Assembly: GCA_947496145.1 (NCBI GenBank)
Contig: CANMBS010000027.1
Coordinates: 24,001 to 74,118, forward strand
DNA from: an uncultured Pseudovibrio sp.
GTDB lineage: Bacteria > Pseudomonadota > Alphaproteobacteria > Rhizobiales > Stappiaceae
Length of the DNA stretch: 50,118 nt
Reading direction: 5' to 3'
Shown here: one piece after another, positions 1 through 8,291 of the stretch
How the letters are laid out: the number at the start of each line of letters is the position of its first letter
How positions within the stretch are numbered: the stretch's first letter is position 1
The notes under the pieces: generated by a model
Databases searched by the model: none
Told to the model about the DNA's origin: nothing
What the model saw: only the letters and a program-made list of their open reading frames with translations
Translations under genes and position numbers: made by a program

Positions 1-603
1 CGCCCGCATGGCATGCACCATCTGCCGCGACAGCGCACCGGAAATCGCAACCTGCCCTGCTCCCCGTTTTCCAATAAAACCATCTTTGGAAACAGCCATC
101 TTAAGCTGCACAAACGGGCGCTCATTCAGGATACGGCAGATGTGACCGCGAACAGCCTCTCGGCACTCGCCTTCCAGCACACCAATGAGAACCTCAACAC
201 CGCCCTCTTCAAGAATTTTCTTTCCCCGCCCGGCAACTGCCGGATTTGGGTCTGCCGACCCATACACCACGCGGGCCACACCAGCCGCGACCAGCGCCCG
301 GGCACAGGGACCGGTACGCCCGTAATGCGCACAAGGTTCAAGCGTTACGTAAGCGGTCGCCCCTCTGGCGTGTTCACCAGCGTCTTTAAGAGCCAGAACT
401 TCTGCGTGAGATCCTCCGGGCGGCAAAGTTGCCCCCTGCCCCACCACAATGGGACCATCACCAAAATCTTTCACAATGAGTGCGCCAACAGGCGGATTGG
501 GCCAGGTGCGCCCCTTGGCACGAAAGCCATAACTCAGCGCCGCCGCCATAAAGCGTTCGTGCTCATTTCGTTCCTGTGCATTCAGTGCTTTGTAACCAGA
601 CAA
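1..603 (-). CDS. ribD: RibD, riboflavin biosynthesis deaminase/reductase (3' end outside window)
   Basis: Bifunctional riboflavin enzyme; the N-terminal domain deaminates the diaminohydroxyphosphoribosylaminopyrimidine intermediate and the C-terminal domain reduces it. Reading the minus strand from 603 gives an open frame of 201 codons to the window edge. It contains NPPVGALIV, the zinc-site HAEV, and PCAHYGRTGPC, the deaminase signature with its two metal cysteines. Then comes FVQLKMAVSKDGFIG, the start of the reductase domain. The chosen start is a TTG at 603-601 preceded by an AGGGAGAG ribosome site; an in-frame ATG 18 codons later (549) would cut into the FMAAAL helix usual for the family. 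It follows nrdR and glyA in the same direction, a common alphaproteobacterial order, but a terminator separates it from nrdR. The reductase domain is almost entirely off-window. Confidence 0.93.
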   Translation of the reverse strand, partial: MSGYKALNAQERNEHERFMAAALSYGFRAKGRTWPNPPVGALIVKDFGDGPIVVGQGATLPPGGSHAEVLALKDAGEHARGATAYVTLEPCAHYGRTGPCARALVAAGVARVVYGSADPNPAVAGRGKKILEEGGVEVLIGVLEGECREAVRGHICRILNERPFVQLKMAVSKDGFIGKRGAGQVAISGALSRQMVHAMRA

Positions 604-740
604 AGCTCTCTCCCTGCCAGCGCTAGAACGTATCTGCACAAAAGGGTATGCGTTTTTGGCAAGATACGAGAAAACAAAAAAGTATAATCAGTTCAGATAA
701 GACAGAATATATGCAAACTGCTCTGAAGGGTATCCCGGAT

Positions 741-773
741 AGAGAAAAACCTGCCCTCTTTTCGAAGGGCAGG
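741..773 (-). terminator. Rho-independent terminator after nrdR
   Basis: Stem arms CCTGCCCT (750-757) and AGGGCAGG (766-773) are perfect complements with an 8-nt loop. Read on the minus strand the hairpin is followed by TTTTTCTCT. It lies about 20 bp past the nrdR stop and before ribD, so ribD probably relies on read-through or its own promoter. Confidence 0.85.
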
Positions 774-795
774 TCAGAAACAAAAAATCGCGAGT

Positions 796-1281
796 TTAAG
801 TGCGCGGTGGCATCATCAGCGGGTCAACGTCCGCATCAGACAGCTCATCAAGCAAAGCTTCAAAATCCTTGGCCTCGCGGAAATTCTTATAAACCGAAGC
901 AAAGCGAACATACGCAACGTCATCAAGGGTTTTCAGCCCCTCCATGACCAGATGCCCGATATCTTCCGCCACAACATCGCTCTCGCCAGAGCTTTCCAGT
1001 TGCCGCACAAGCCCGCTCACCATGCGCTCAATACGCTCAGGCTCAACCGGACGTTTGCGCGTTGCGATCAAAACAGAACGCATCAATTTTTCGCGATCAA
1101 ACGGCACGCGGCGGCCATTTCGCTTAATAACAGTCAGCTCACGCAGCTGAACCCGTTCAAATGTGGTGAATCGACCACCACAAGTCTGGCAGACCCTGCG
1201 CCGACGGATAGCAGTGTTATCCTCGGTTGGGCGCGAATCCTTCACCTGGGTGTCATCACCCCCGCAATACGGACAACGCAT
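796..1281 (-). CDS. nrdR: Transcriptional repressor NrdR
   Basis: NrdR is a nucleotide-sensing zinc-ribbon repressor of ribonucleotide reductase genes. The 161-residue protein begins MRCPYCGG and has the two cysteine pairs of the zinc ribbon (C3/C6 and C31/C34, [12 protein letters not shown]). The ATP-cone domain follows (about residues 49-139, [16 protein letters not shown]). The length is typical of the family. It lies 69 bp downstream of glyA in the same direction and is probably co-transcribed with it. The C-terminal tail past the ATP-cone is short and acidic, as in relatives. Its NrdR-box targets are not visible in this window. Confidence 0.97.
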   Translation of the reverse strand: MRCPYCGGDDTQVKDSRPTEDNTAIRRRRVCQTCGGRFTTFERVQLRELTVIKRNGRRVPFDREKLMRSVLIATRKRPVEPERIERMVSGLVRQLESSGESDVVAEDIGHLVMEGLKTLDDVAYVRFASVYKNFREAKDFEALLDELSDADVDPLMMPPRT

Positions 1282-1311
1282 CTCGTCTGCCTCCTTACTC
1301 TAACACCTGAA

Positions 1312-1338
1312 GAACCGCCGACAGAGCATCGGCGGTTC
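1312..1338 (-). other. Intergenic hairpin between glyA and nrdR
   Basis: GAACCGCCGA (1312-1321) and TCGGCGGTTC (1329-1338) form a perfect 10-bp stem with a 7-nt loop. No T-run follows on the minus strand, so this is more likely an mRNA-processing or stabilising hairpin, or a weak attenuator, than a complete terminator. Confidence 0.6.
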
Positions 1339-1350
1339 ATCCCGTTTAAA

Positions 1351-2664
1351 TCAGTTTTTGTAGATTGGGAACCGTGCAGTAAGGGCCAGCACCTTCTCTT
1401 TAACCCGTGCTTCCACAGCTTCGTTGTCATCCACGGAATTTGCCTGACGCAGACCTTCCAGAACCTCCACAATCAACCTGCCGATTTCGCGGAATTCTTC
1501 CGGGCCAAAGCCACGGGTCGTACCAGCAGGCGTACCAAGACGGATACCGGAGGTCACAGTTGGCTTTTGCGGATCAAGCGGAACACCGTTCTTGTTACAG
1601 GTGATGTTCGCACGGCCCAGAGAAACCTCAGCATCTTTACCGGTCAGGTTCATCGGACGCAGATCAACCAGCATCAGATGAGTGTCAGTTCCATCAGAAA
1701 CGATGTCCAGACCACCTTCAACCAGCGTCTCAGCCAGCACGCGGGCATTTTCAGCAACATTTTGCGCGTAAGTTTTGAACTCAGGACGCAGCGCCTCACC
1801 AAATGCAACTGCCTTTGCAGCAATCACATGCATCAAAGGACCACCCTGAAGACCCGGGAAGATCGCAGAATTGATCTTCTTGGCAATCGTCGCATCATTG
1901 GTCAGAACCAGACCGCCGCGAGGACCACGAAGGGTCTTATGCGTGGTGGAAGTCGCAACATGTGCATGAGGGAACGGGCTTGGGTGAACACCACCAGCAA
2001 CCAGACCAGCAAAGTGCGCCATATCAACCCACAGATACGCACCTACTTCATCAGCGATTGCGCGGAATGCAGCAAAATCAAGCTCGCGAGAGTAGGCAGA
2101 ACCGCCAGCAACGATGATCTCAGGCTTATGCTCAACAGCCAGAGCGCGCACCTGATCCATGTCGATGCGACCACTATCAGTGTTCAGGCCATATTGAACA
2201 GCATTGAACCACTTACCGGAAAGGTTTGGCTTGGCACCGTGTGTCAGGTGACCACCTGCATCAAGGCTCATACCCAAAATGGTCGCACCCGGCTTAGACA
2301 GCGCCATCAGAACGGACTGGTTTGCCTGAGAGCCAGAGTTCGCCTGCACATTTGCAAACTCACAGTCGAACAGCTTCTTTGCACGATCAATCGCCAGATT
2401 TTCTGCAATATCAACGTACTCACAACCACCATAATAACGACGGCCCGGATAGCCCTCAGCATACTTGTTGGTCAGAACAGAGCCCTGAGCTTCAATAACA
2501 GCGCGAGAAACAATGTTTTCTGAGGCGATAAGCTCAATCTCGTTCTGCTGACGAGTAAGCTCTTTATTGATTGCCTCAAGAAGCTCTGGGTCACCAGAAG
2601 CCAGGCTACCTGTAAAGAACTCTGGGTAGAGTGGCGTCGTAGTTGGACTATCCGATACGGACAT
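1351..2664 (-). CDS. glyA: Serine hydroxymethyltransferase
   Basis: Cytosolic PLP enzyme that interconverts serine and glycine while charging tetrahydrofolate with a one-carbon unit. The 437-residue protein has the family landmarks: [10 protein letters not shown] near the N-terminus, YPGRRYYGG (about 73-80), and the PLP-lysine motif [11 protein letters not shown] with the Schiff-base lysine at about K243. Near the C-terminus are [15 protein letters not shown] and FPIYKN. The ATG at 2664 is preceded by AGGTCCACCT, a good ribosome site. nrdR follows on the same strand. The 186-bp leader upstream carries three GAAACT copies on the plus strand (2695, 2704, 2718) whose meaning is unknown; I see no known riboswitch there. 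Confidence 0.98.
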   Translation of the reverse strand: MSVSDSPTTTPLYPEFFTGSLASGDPELLEAINKELTRQQNEIELIASENIVSRAVIEAQGSVLTNKYAEGYPGRRYYGGCEYVDIAENLAIDRAKKLFDCEFANVQANSGSQANQSVLMALSKPGATILGMSLDAGGHLTHGAKPNLSGKWFNAVQYGLNTDSGRIDMDQVRALAVEHKPEIIVAGGSAYSRELDFAAFRAIADEVGAYLWVDMAHFAGLVAGGVHPSPFPHAHVATSTTHKTLRGPRGGLVLTNDATIAKKINSAIFPGLQGGPLMHVIAAKAVAFGEALRPEFKTYAQNVAENARVLAETLVEGGLDIVSDGTDTHLMLVDLRPMNLTGKDAEVSLGRANITCNKNGVPLDPQKPTVTSGIRLGTPAGTTRGFGPEEFREIGRLIVEVLEGLRQANSVDDNEAVEARVKEKVLALTARFPIYKN

Positions 2665-2850
2665 AGGTGGACCTCATCACAAGGTTGGAGCAACGAAACT
2701 CACGAAACTTTCAAAAAGAAACTTCGCATGACCATCCCGATATCTTGTAGTTTCGGGTGGTTAGCCCATTAACATATGGGGTCTTCCCATCCAAGACTTG
2801 TTCTTTGCTTTTGAGCATTTGTGCCTAGGAGATCACCTGAATTTGTTAAT

Positions 2851-3048
2851 TTATGCGCCCTTGGGTTGCAATCTGCGCTCCAGCTTTCTGAGTGCCAGCT
2901 GCTTCAGGTGCGATTCGCTCGCATTACGCGGCCCGACAACAAACACCTCTACGCCGCTTTGCCCGCATATCGCAGACATGCGTACAGAGTTGCCAATCAC
3001 CCGCGCCTCAAAATAAACCTGCCCTAACTTCACCACAGAGCGCCCCAA
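2851..3048 (-). CDS. Small conserved-looking protein, DUF6898-like
   Basis: A 65-codon frame between ldtP and glyA that reads like protein rather than noise. After a short leader it has QVYFEARVIGNSVRMSAIC, then GVEVFVVGPRNASESHLKQL, ending in a basic helix ALRKLERRL. The pattern (GxVYFE, GN.V..tAI, GtEV..vGP, lkrLAl.KL) matches my memory of the short DUF6898 family of Rhizobiales; that assignment is from memory and the function is unknown. The start is uncertain: a TTG at 3048 or the GTG pair a few codons in. It is encoded on the same strand as glyA, 186 bp before it, so it may share the glyA transcript. No signal peptide or membrane segment is visible. Confidence 0.6.
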   Translation of the reverse strand: MGRSVVKLGQVYFEARVIGNSVRMSAICGQSGVEVFVVGPRNASESHLKQLALRKLERRLQPKGA

Positions 3049-3200
3049 ACTTCACATTTTATTAGATTCGAAAACGACCACGCTATCTTTAGCAGCAGTT
3101 CCACGCGCCCGCAGGCCATCTGATAATGCAGTCCCCAAAAGAAAAGGCCGCCTTCGACACCTGCCGAAGACGACCCATAAATCTCAAGGTAGCTGCACCT

Positions 3201-4553
3201 TTACCGGGAAGACGCCTGCGCCAGCGGATCAACACTTGCCGAGTAAAGCCCGTCCTTGTCGTAGATATCATCGCGGAAATGGACCATACCATCACTCAGT
3301 GCCCACGCTGTCACATAGGACATATGCAGCGGAACACGGCGCTTCATCTTCACATCAAGACGCTCACCGGAGTTGATCGCAGCATCCACTTTACTGCGGC
3401 TCCAGTCAGCTGTGGTAGAACCGAGCAGCCATGTCACCAGCTCGCGCACATTCTGTACGCGCACACAGCCTGAAGAATGGAAGCGATACCCTTCGCCAAA
3501 CAAGGATTGCTCAGGCGTGTCATGCAGATAGACCTGATGGGTATTGTTGAAGTTTATACGGATACTGCCCATGGAGTTGCCCTCACCCGGGTCCTGCGTA
3601 AAGCGATACTTGGTCGCTTCATCCGTATTCCAGTCGATTTCCTCGCCCAGCTTCTCTTTCCCGTACCAGTCGTAGATATGGATGTTGTTCTTGGACAGAT
3701 ACTCAGGATCTTTCTGCATCTTCGGAATCAGATCCTTCCGAATAATGCTGGCGGGCACTGTCCAGTACGGGTTGAAGTTCACCTCATAAATGGCAGAACT
3801 CAGGATCGGAGACTGACGGTCTTTTTTCCCCACCACGGCGGTGTGACGGGATCGAACGCGGCCATTTTCAACCACCTCAATACGTGCGGCCGGGATGTTC
3901 ACATTCACATAGGTGTCACTGACATTTTTCGCCAGCGCAGAAACGCGCTCCAGATTGGTCCGAAGCTGCTGTAACCGCACATCCACCGGCACATTCATGG
4001 CAATCACAGTTGCCCGGCCAACAACACCGTCAGGGGTCAGACCATGACGCAACTGAAATCGGCGCACAGCAGAATCAACGTAACTGTCAAAGACTTCAGA
4101 AACACCTGCATGCTGCGCCATATCGCCCGAAACAATCAGACGCTGCCGCAAAGAAGCAATGGCAGGTGCACGCATACCAATGCGCAAAATTTTCTTCGTA
4201 GAAACTTCAGGCCAGCCGCCATTAAGAGCGATACGTTCATAATCCAAAATCGCATCAATCATGTACTGGCTGGTTTGCCTGGAGATAATAGGAGCTACAA
4301 AATCAATCTGCTCCAGCGATGAAACACCTTCATCAAACGTATCTTCCCATTCGGTGCCCTGCCCCACAATAGGTTGCTGCACAGGAGCTGGAGCGGGTGC
4401 TGGCTGGCTGGTCACCTGCTTAATTTCCCCCGTATAGGGAAGCAGTGCAGGAACTTTGACCTGAGCCTGTGCAGACATCACACCTGCAGACAGGCCCGTA
4501 CTCACAACGAGAGCAAGAGCAATTTTGCTGCGGTTTAAGAAAGGTGCCAACAC
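3201..4553 (-). CDS. Periplasmic L,D-transpeptidase, YcbB/YkuD type (LdtP-like)
   Basis: Exported peptidoglycan enzyme that makes 3-3 cross-links or attaches groups to the meso-diaminopimelate residue. The 450-residue protein starts with a signal peptide (about 1-30, ending SAQAQ). A proline-rich linker (PAPAPAP) follows, then a YcbB-like N-domain, a peptidoglycan-binding repeat (about 134-187, RQRL...VDSAVRRFQLRHG..DGVVG), and a YkuD catalytic domain (about 213-385). The catalytic motif is FHSSGCVRVQN with nucleophile C363, H359 beside it and LHD at 343-345. The next gene upstream is the MarR-type regulator ldtR; in Liberibacter and Sinorhizobium LdtR activates the neighbouring L,D-transpeptidase gene ldtP, so the same link is inferred here. 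A 9-bp inverted repeat lies 109-146 bp upstream of the start. Confidence 0.93.
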   Translation of the reverse strand: MLAPFLNRSKIALALVVSTGLSAGVMSAQAQVKVPALLPYTGEIKQVTSQPAPAPAPVQQPIVGQGTEWEDTFDEGVSSLEQIDFVAPIISRQTSQYMIDAILDYERIALNGGWPEVSTKKILRIGMRAPAIASLRQRLIVSGDMAQHAGVSEVFDSYVDSAVRRFQLRHGLTPDGVVGRATVIAMNVPVDVRLQQLRTNLERVSALAKNVSDTYVNVNIPAARIEVVENGRVRSRHTAVVGKKDRQSPILSSAIYEVNFNPYWTVPASIIRKDLIPKMQKDPEYLSKNNIHIYDWYGKEKLGEEIDWNTDEATKYRFTQDPGEGNSMGSIRINFNNTHQVYLHDTPEQSLFGEGYRFHSSGCVRVQNVRELVTWLLGSTTADWSRSKVDAAINSGERLDVKMKRRVPLHMSYVTAWALSDGMVHFRDDIYDKDGLYSASVDPLAQASSR

Positions 4554-4661
4554 GAATAAATTCTCCTAGCAATCAGTCATCAGTTAGATTCCTGCAAACG
4601 TGGTAAACAGAGGCTTAACAGGTCAGGTCTACATGCCATTATCTGCGTGAACTCGCAAGGC

Positions 4662-4699
4662 ATTCACCAAAACTCGGGGAGGAACTTCTGTTGGTGAAT
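4662..4699. promoter_or_regulatory. Inverted repeat upstream of the L,D-transpeptidase gene
   Basis: ATTCACCAA (4662-4670) and TTGGTGAAT (4691-4699) are perfect 9-bp inverted arms separated by 20 bp. On the minus strand the outer arm overlaps a possible -10 (TTTAAT, 4703-4698) placed 18 bp after a possible -35 (TTGTTC, 4727-4722). This is a candidate operator for LdtR; the site and the promoter are inference. Confidence 0.5.
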
Positions 4700-4914
4700 T
4701 AAAGAAAGTTTGTCACGCCCTGAACAATTCAGAGTTGACACTCCCTTAAAATCACGAGGACAGCATTTCCAATAGGCCCGAATATGTGAAAATCTCTTCA
4801 CCAGTTAATGTGTCCGTTTAATGGCTGATTGCCGTGACCCTCAAAAAGAAAACTCAAACACCGGCGTTCCCGGACAAGTGATGCAAGGAAACCACAGGCC
4901 TTCTGTGAAACAAC

Positions 4915-4953
4915 AAAAAACACCGCTTCCGGCAATGGAAGCGGTGTTTTTTT
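4915..4953 (-). terminator. Bidirectional rho-independent terminator after ldtR
   Basis: CACCGCTTCC (4921-4930) pairs perfectly with GGAAGCGGTG (4937-4946) around the loop GGCAAT. A run of six A precedes it and seven T follow it, so it can stop transcription on either strand. It lies about 26 bp beyond the ldtR stop on the minus strand and shields the ldtP promoter region. Confidence 0.92.
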
Positions 4954-4978
4954 GATGGGTCAGTGATCCGCTGAAAAA

Positions 4979-5512
4979 TCAGAGACGATAAAGGATCTGA
5001 TCTGTCCAGAAACGCTCCAGACGACGCAGAGACCGGTTCAGCTCTTCAAAGTTTTCCGTAGAAAGCTCGCCAACCTGTTCAACAGAAAGAATATGACGAC
5101 TGTAAAGATCGTCAACAATCTGAGCAATTTCACGTCCCTTATCTGTCAGGCTCACCCGTACAGAGCGGCGATCCATCTGGGAACGTTCATGATTGATATA
5201 TCCGGTTTCAACCAGCTTCTTAAGATTGTAAGAAACGTTGGAACCCAAATAATAGCCGCGAGTGCGAAGCTCGCCCGCAGTAAGCTCGGCGTCGCCGATG
5301 TTGAAAAGAAGCAGCGCCTGCACGCTGTTCACATCGGAACGACCCATCCGGTCAAACTCATCTTTAATGACGTCAAGAAGACGACGATGCAGACGCTCGA
5401 TAAGCGTCAGTGCCTCTAGGTATGCGGGCTTCAGCCCCACCGTTTCTTCTTCCTGCGCCAAGACCTCAACGGCCCTGTTTGTATTGATCATCTGGTTGCG
5501 CCTCATGTCCAT
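4979..5512 (-). CDS. ldtR: MarR-family transcriptional regulator LdtR
   Basis: Winged-helix regulator of the MarR family. The protein has an N-terminal dimerisation helix, then the DNA-binding core (about 60-135): VNSVQALLLFNIGDAELTAG, the recognition helix RGYYLGSNVSYNLKKLVE, and the wing ERSQMDRRSVRVSLTDKG. A C-terminal dimer helix follows. The sequence resembles the LdtR group that activates L,D-transpeptidase genes in Liberibacter and Sinorhizobium, and it sits directly upstream of such a gene, with its own terminator in between. The 177-codon version starts at 5512; an ATG seven codons in (5491) has a better-placed GAGG ribosome site and could be the true start. DNA binding and the ligand are not deducible here. 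Confidence 0.85.
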   Translation of the reverse strand: MDMRRNQMINTNRAVEVLAQEEETVGLKPAYLEALTLIERLHRRLLDVIKDEFDRMGRSDVNSVQALLLFNIGDAELTAGELRTRGYYLGSNVSYNLKKLVETGYINHERSQMDRRSVRVSLTDKGREIAQIVDDLYSRHILSVEQVGELSTENFEELNRSLRRLERFWTDQILYRL

Positions 5513-5646
5513 ATTTTTCGTGCGTTCGTATTTTTATCAGCACTTGAAGCAAATTTACGCGACCGCTTCTAAGAACCGCTTAAGAGACACGATGAATTAT
5601 TTCTTAATCACTATCAAGCGTGTATACCTTTCCGTTAACCATCTGT

Positions 5647-6549
5647 TTACCTTGTTTTCCGAAGCAAGTGGATGATACCCGAGAAGTCAGCGTTTTCCCC
5701 GCCATTTCTACTGAATTCCTCATAAAGCCGGGCCGCTTCTTCGCCCATCGGAGTGTTTGCTCCGCTCGAATCTGCGGCTTCTTTGGCCAGTAACAAGTCC
5801 TTAAGCATCATTGGAGCAGCAAAACCAGGCTTGTAATCATTGTTTGCAGGCGATGTTGGAACTGGTCCGGGAATCGGACAATACGAGGTCAAAGACCAGC
5901 ACTGCCCGGAAGATTTAGATGAAATGTCGTAAAGCTTCTGAGGGTCCAGCCCCAGCTTCTCAGCCAGAACAAACGCCTCACAGGTTCCGATCATCGAAAT
6001 TCCAAGCAACATATTGTTGCAAATCTTAGCGGCCTGCCCAGCGCCGGCATCACCAGCATGAACAATAGAAGCTCCCATAATCTCCAGAAATGGCTTTGCA
6101 CGCTCAAAAGCACTATCTGGTCCGCCAACCATAAAGGTCAAAGTGCCATTGGCCGCGCCAACGATACCGCCGGAAACCGGCGCATCAACCATATCCATCC
6201 CCGCTTCAGCCGCAGCTTTCGCCACATCGCGGCTACTATCCACGTCAATAGTCGAACTATCAATAAACAGTGTTCCCTTTGGAGCATGCGCAAGAATCCC
6301 GTTCTCACCTGTATAAACAGAGCGCACATGCTTGCCCGCTGGCAACATGGTCACAACCGCCTGAACATCACGTACCGCCTCAGCAGCTGATGTGGACACC
6401 CGTCCACCAGCAGCCCTGAACGCTTCACGCGCATCTTCAGAAAGATCCACACCGACGACATCATGTCCGGCCTTGACCAGATTGACAGCCATCGGGCCGC
6501 CCATATTGCCAAGACCAATAAAAGCAACGCGAAGACCATTCTCTCCCAT
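5647..6549 (-). CDS. mmsB: 3-hydroxyisobutyrate dehydrogenase
   Basis: Oxidises 3-hydroxyisobutyrate to methylmalonate semialdehyde with NAD, in valine breakdown. The N-terminal Rossmann motif is VAFIGLGNMGGPMA. DAPVSGG (about 122-128) binds the substrate, and the catalytic lysine is about K175 in AGQAAKICNNMLLG. The frame opens at 6594, but the ATG at 6549 is chosen because GGGAGGGTGCA stands directly before it; this gives 300 residues, the normal family length. It is the last gene of a valine cluster after the acyl-CoA dehydrogenase, the hydrolase and a DUF6163 gene. A 157-bp gap before it contains a perfect TTGACGTCAA palindrome, so it may have its own regulated promoter. Confidence 0.93.
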   Translation of the reverse strand: MGENGLRVAFIGLGNMGGPMAVNLVKAGHDVVGVDLSEDAREAFRAAGGRVSTSAAEAVRDVQAVVTMLPAGKHVRSVYTGENGILAHAPKGTLFIDSSTIDVDSSRDVAKAAAEAGMDMVDAPVSGGIVGAANGTLTFMVGGPDSAFERAKPFLEIMGASIVHAGDAGAGQAAKICNNMLLGISMIGTCEAFVLAEKLGLDPQKLYDISSKSSGQCWSLTSYCPIPGPVPTSPANNDYKPGFAAPMMLKDLLLAKEAADSSGANTPMGEEAARLYEEFSRNGGENADFSGIIHLLRKTR

Positions 6550-6636
6550 TGCACCCTCCCCAAAATCGCCGTCCGTCGGAATGTTGATCATCACGAGCTT
6601 GCCCGAAGCTGATCACCTCGCGTCACCCCGTGAACA

Positions 6637-6646
6637 TTGACGTCAA
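6637..6646. promoter_or_regulatory. Palindrome TTGACGTCAA upstream of mmsB
   Basis: A perfect 10-bp palindrome 88 bp before the mmsB start, in the only sizeable gap inside the valine cluster. It is reminiscent of operators for branched-chain amino acid catabolism regulators, from memory only. Which protein binds it, if any, is unknown. Confidence 0.35.
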
Positions 6647-6706
6647 CGGCTTCTTACCAACAAATAAATTTCAATGAGTGACAAAACTGACCCGAAAACA
6701 GTCCGG

Positions 6707-7117
6707 TCAGGCTCGCTGCTCTCGCTCGGCAAGGTAAAGCAGAACGAGGTAAAGAGCGATTGCACTGATGTAGAATACGACTTCAACCGGGCTGCGACCA
6801 AAGACCATGGGGAACACAGAGTACATAACCACCTGCGCCAGTGAGCGGAACAGCCACATCACAGTTCCCCAGCTGGAAAGCAGCCACAAACCTATGGCTG
6901 TCACCAGATCAAGAATGGCGAAAAAGACCACCGTTGACTGAATCTGAGTGCTTACATCTTCAAACGGAACACCCTCAATCAGGCGCGCCCCGAGAATTGC
7001 ACTCCAGTAGTTCAGTCCGGCAATAAGCATAAAGCCAGCCAGCAAACGCACATAGGCATGCAGCAAAAACTGAAAGGAGGGAACCCTCTTCATCAGCTCC
7101 ACGAAAACGCCCGGCAT
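6707..7117 (-). CDS. DUF6163 family membrane protein
   Basis: A 136-residue integral membrane protein with about four hydrophobic helices: LLAGFMLIAGLNYWSAILG, STVVFFAILDLVTAIGLWLL, GTVMWLFRSLAQVVMYSVF and VVFYISAIALYLVLLYLAE. The N-terminus is basic and the C-terminus is a short charged tail. I recognise it as the DUF6163 type found next to the hydroxyisobutyryl-CoA hydrolase gene in Rhizobiales; no biochemical role is known to me. It lies 58 bp after that gene and before mmsB in the same direction, so it is probably transcribed with the valine genes. Confidence 0.8.
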   Translation of the reverse strand: MPGVFVELMKRVPSFQFLLHAYVRLLAGFMLIAGLNYWSAILGARLIEGVPFEDVSTQIQSTVVFFAILDLVTAIGLWLLSSWGTVMWLFRSLAQVVMYSVFPMVFGRSPVEVVFYISAIALYLVLLYLAEREQRA

Positions 7118-7175
7118 ACTTTACGCTCCACCTTACAAATTTAGCCCAGAAACAGATCGCAGACCTGTCACCCCG

Positions 7176-8267
7176 TTAAAAGACGAGGTCGCCCCCCTTC
7201 GGTGGCATGAAATGGGCCTCAACATCAACTGTTTTTATGTCATCTAAACTGGAATGCTGCCATTTAGGGGCATGATCCTTGTCAATAATCACAGCCCGCA
7301 CCCCCTCATAGAAGTCATGCCCCAGCAGAATCTGCGAAACAATGCGATGCTCCATCACCATGCATTCCTTCATGGAAAGCCCGTCAGCACGGCGCACTTG
7401 CTGAAACGCCACTTCCATACTCAGCGGCGAACGCTTGGAGATCGTATCCAGAGCCCTTGCCGCAAACTCTTCATGCTCAGAGTCAAGCAGACGTCTTAAG
7501 TGCACAACAACATCAAGCGTGCTCTCAGCCCCAAAACATTCCTCAACAACATCAGCCTTGGCATGCAGTGGTGCAGGTCCCGGATCAAACGCATACCGTG
7601 CCAGCACTGGCTCCACATCTTCAGCATCATAAAGAGCTTCTTCCAGTGCCTGCATATCTTCTGTATGCACCGCATGTGTCAAAATTCCGGTCCAGTAGCA
7701 ATCTGCCTGTTTTAAACGCTCACCAGTCATAGCGCAGTACATGCCCGTCTGTTGCGGCATTTTTGGCAGGAAGTGACTCCCCCCAACATCCGGGAAGAAG
7801 CCGATTGCCGTCTCAGGCATGGCAAACATGGTCTTTTCACTGCCTACCCGATAGGCACCATGCACCGAAATACCAACACCGCCGCCCATGACAATCCCGT
7901 CAATAAGCGCAATCAGGGGTTTGGCATAGCTTTCCATATAGGCATTCAGCCGGTACTCATCCGCAAAGAACGGCAGGCTGGCATCAATCTTCTCAGGCCC
8001 GTTTTCCGCAACCTGACGAATATCCCCACCAGCACAGAAGGCTTTTTCACTATTGCTTTTGATCAGAACGTGATGAATCGCATCATCAATCAGCCAGCGC
8101 TCCAGCTGCGCGCGCATTGCCAGCACAATTTCATGTGTCAGCGCATTCAGCGCCTTCGGGCGATTGAGAATAATCAGACCAGCACGGCCCTTTTCCTCGA
8201 AAAGAACATCACTCGTTTCGATCAAAGTTTCCTCCGCATATTCTTGTTTCACTGCGCACCTGCCCAT
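7176..8267 (-). CDS. 3-hydroxyisobutyryl-CoA hydrolase (enoyl-CoA hydratase/isomerase fold)
   Basis: Crotonase-fold thioesterase that frees 3-hydroxyisobutyrate from CoA in valine catabolism. Motifs: LNRPKALNALTHEIV, FCAGGDIRQVAENG, GGGVGISVHGAYRVGSEKT, and ETAIGFFPDVGGSHFLPKM; the last is characteristic of the hydrolase group rather than hydratases. The length of about 360 residues, longer than hydratases, also fits. The ATG at 8267 has no clear ribosome site, while a GTG five codons later (8252) follows GGCAGG, so the GTG may be the real start. It sits 24 bp behind the acyl-CoA dehydrogenase and before DUF6163 and mmsB: with them it forms most of the isobutyryl-CoA to methylmalonate semialdehyde route. 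The methacrylyl-CoA hydratase step is not in the window. Confidence 0.9.
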   Translation of the reverse strand: MGRCAVKQEYAEETLIETSDVLFEEKGRAGLIILNRPKALNALTHEIVLAMRAQLERWLIDDAIHHVLIKSNSEKAFCAGGDIRQVAENGPEKIDASLPFFADEYRLNAYMESYAKPLIALIDGIVMGGGVGISVHGAYRVGSEKTMFAMPETAIGFFPDVGGSHFLPKMPQQTGMYCAMTGERLKQADCYWTGILTHAVHTEDMQALEEALYDAEDVEPVLARYAFDPGPAPLHAKADVVEECFGAESTLDVVVHLRRLLDSEHEEFAARALDTISKRSPLSMEVAFQQVRRADGLSMKECMVMEHRIVSQILLGHDFYEGVRAVIIDKDHAPKWQHSSLDDIKTVDVEAHFMPPKGGDLVF

Positions 8268-8291
8268 GTCGCTTAAAGTATCTAACTGCTC

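Noticed and set aside
13-687. Plus-strand open frame of 224 codons at the left edge
   Set aside because: It is the complement of the ribD gene, which carries the deaminase motifs on the minus strand.
952-2523. Long plus-strand open frame of 523 codons
   Set aside because: It is antisense to glyA and nrdR, whose minus-strand proteins have full family motifs; the plus frame has no recognisable protein features.
2665-2850. Possible riboswitch in the glyA leader
   Set aside because: Only a few GAAACT copies are seen; no glycine, SAM or folate riboswitch core could be recognised.
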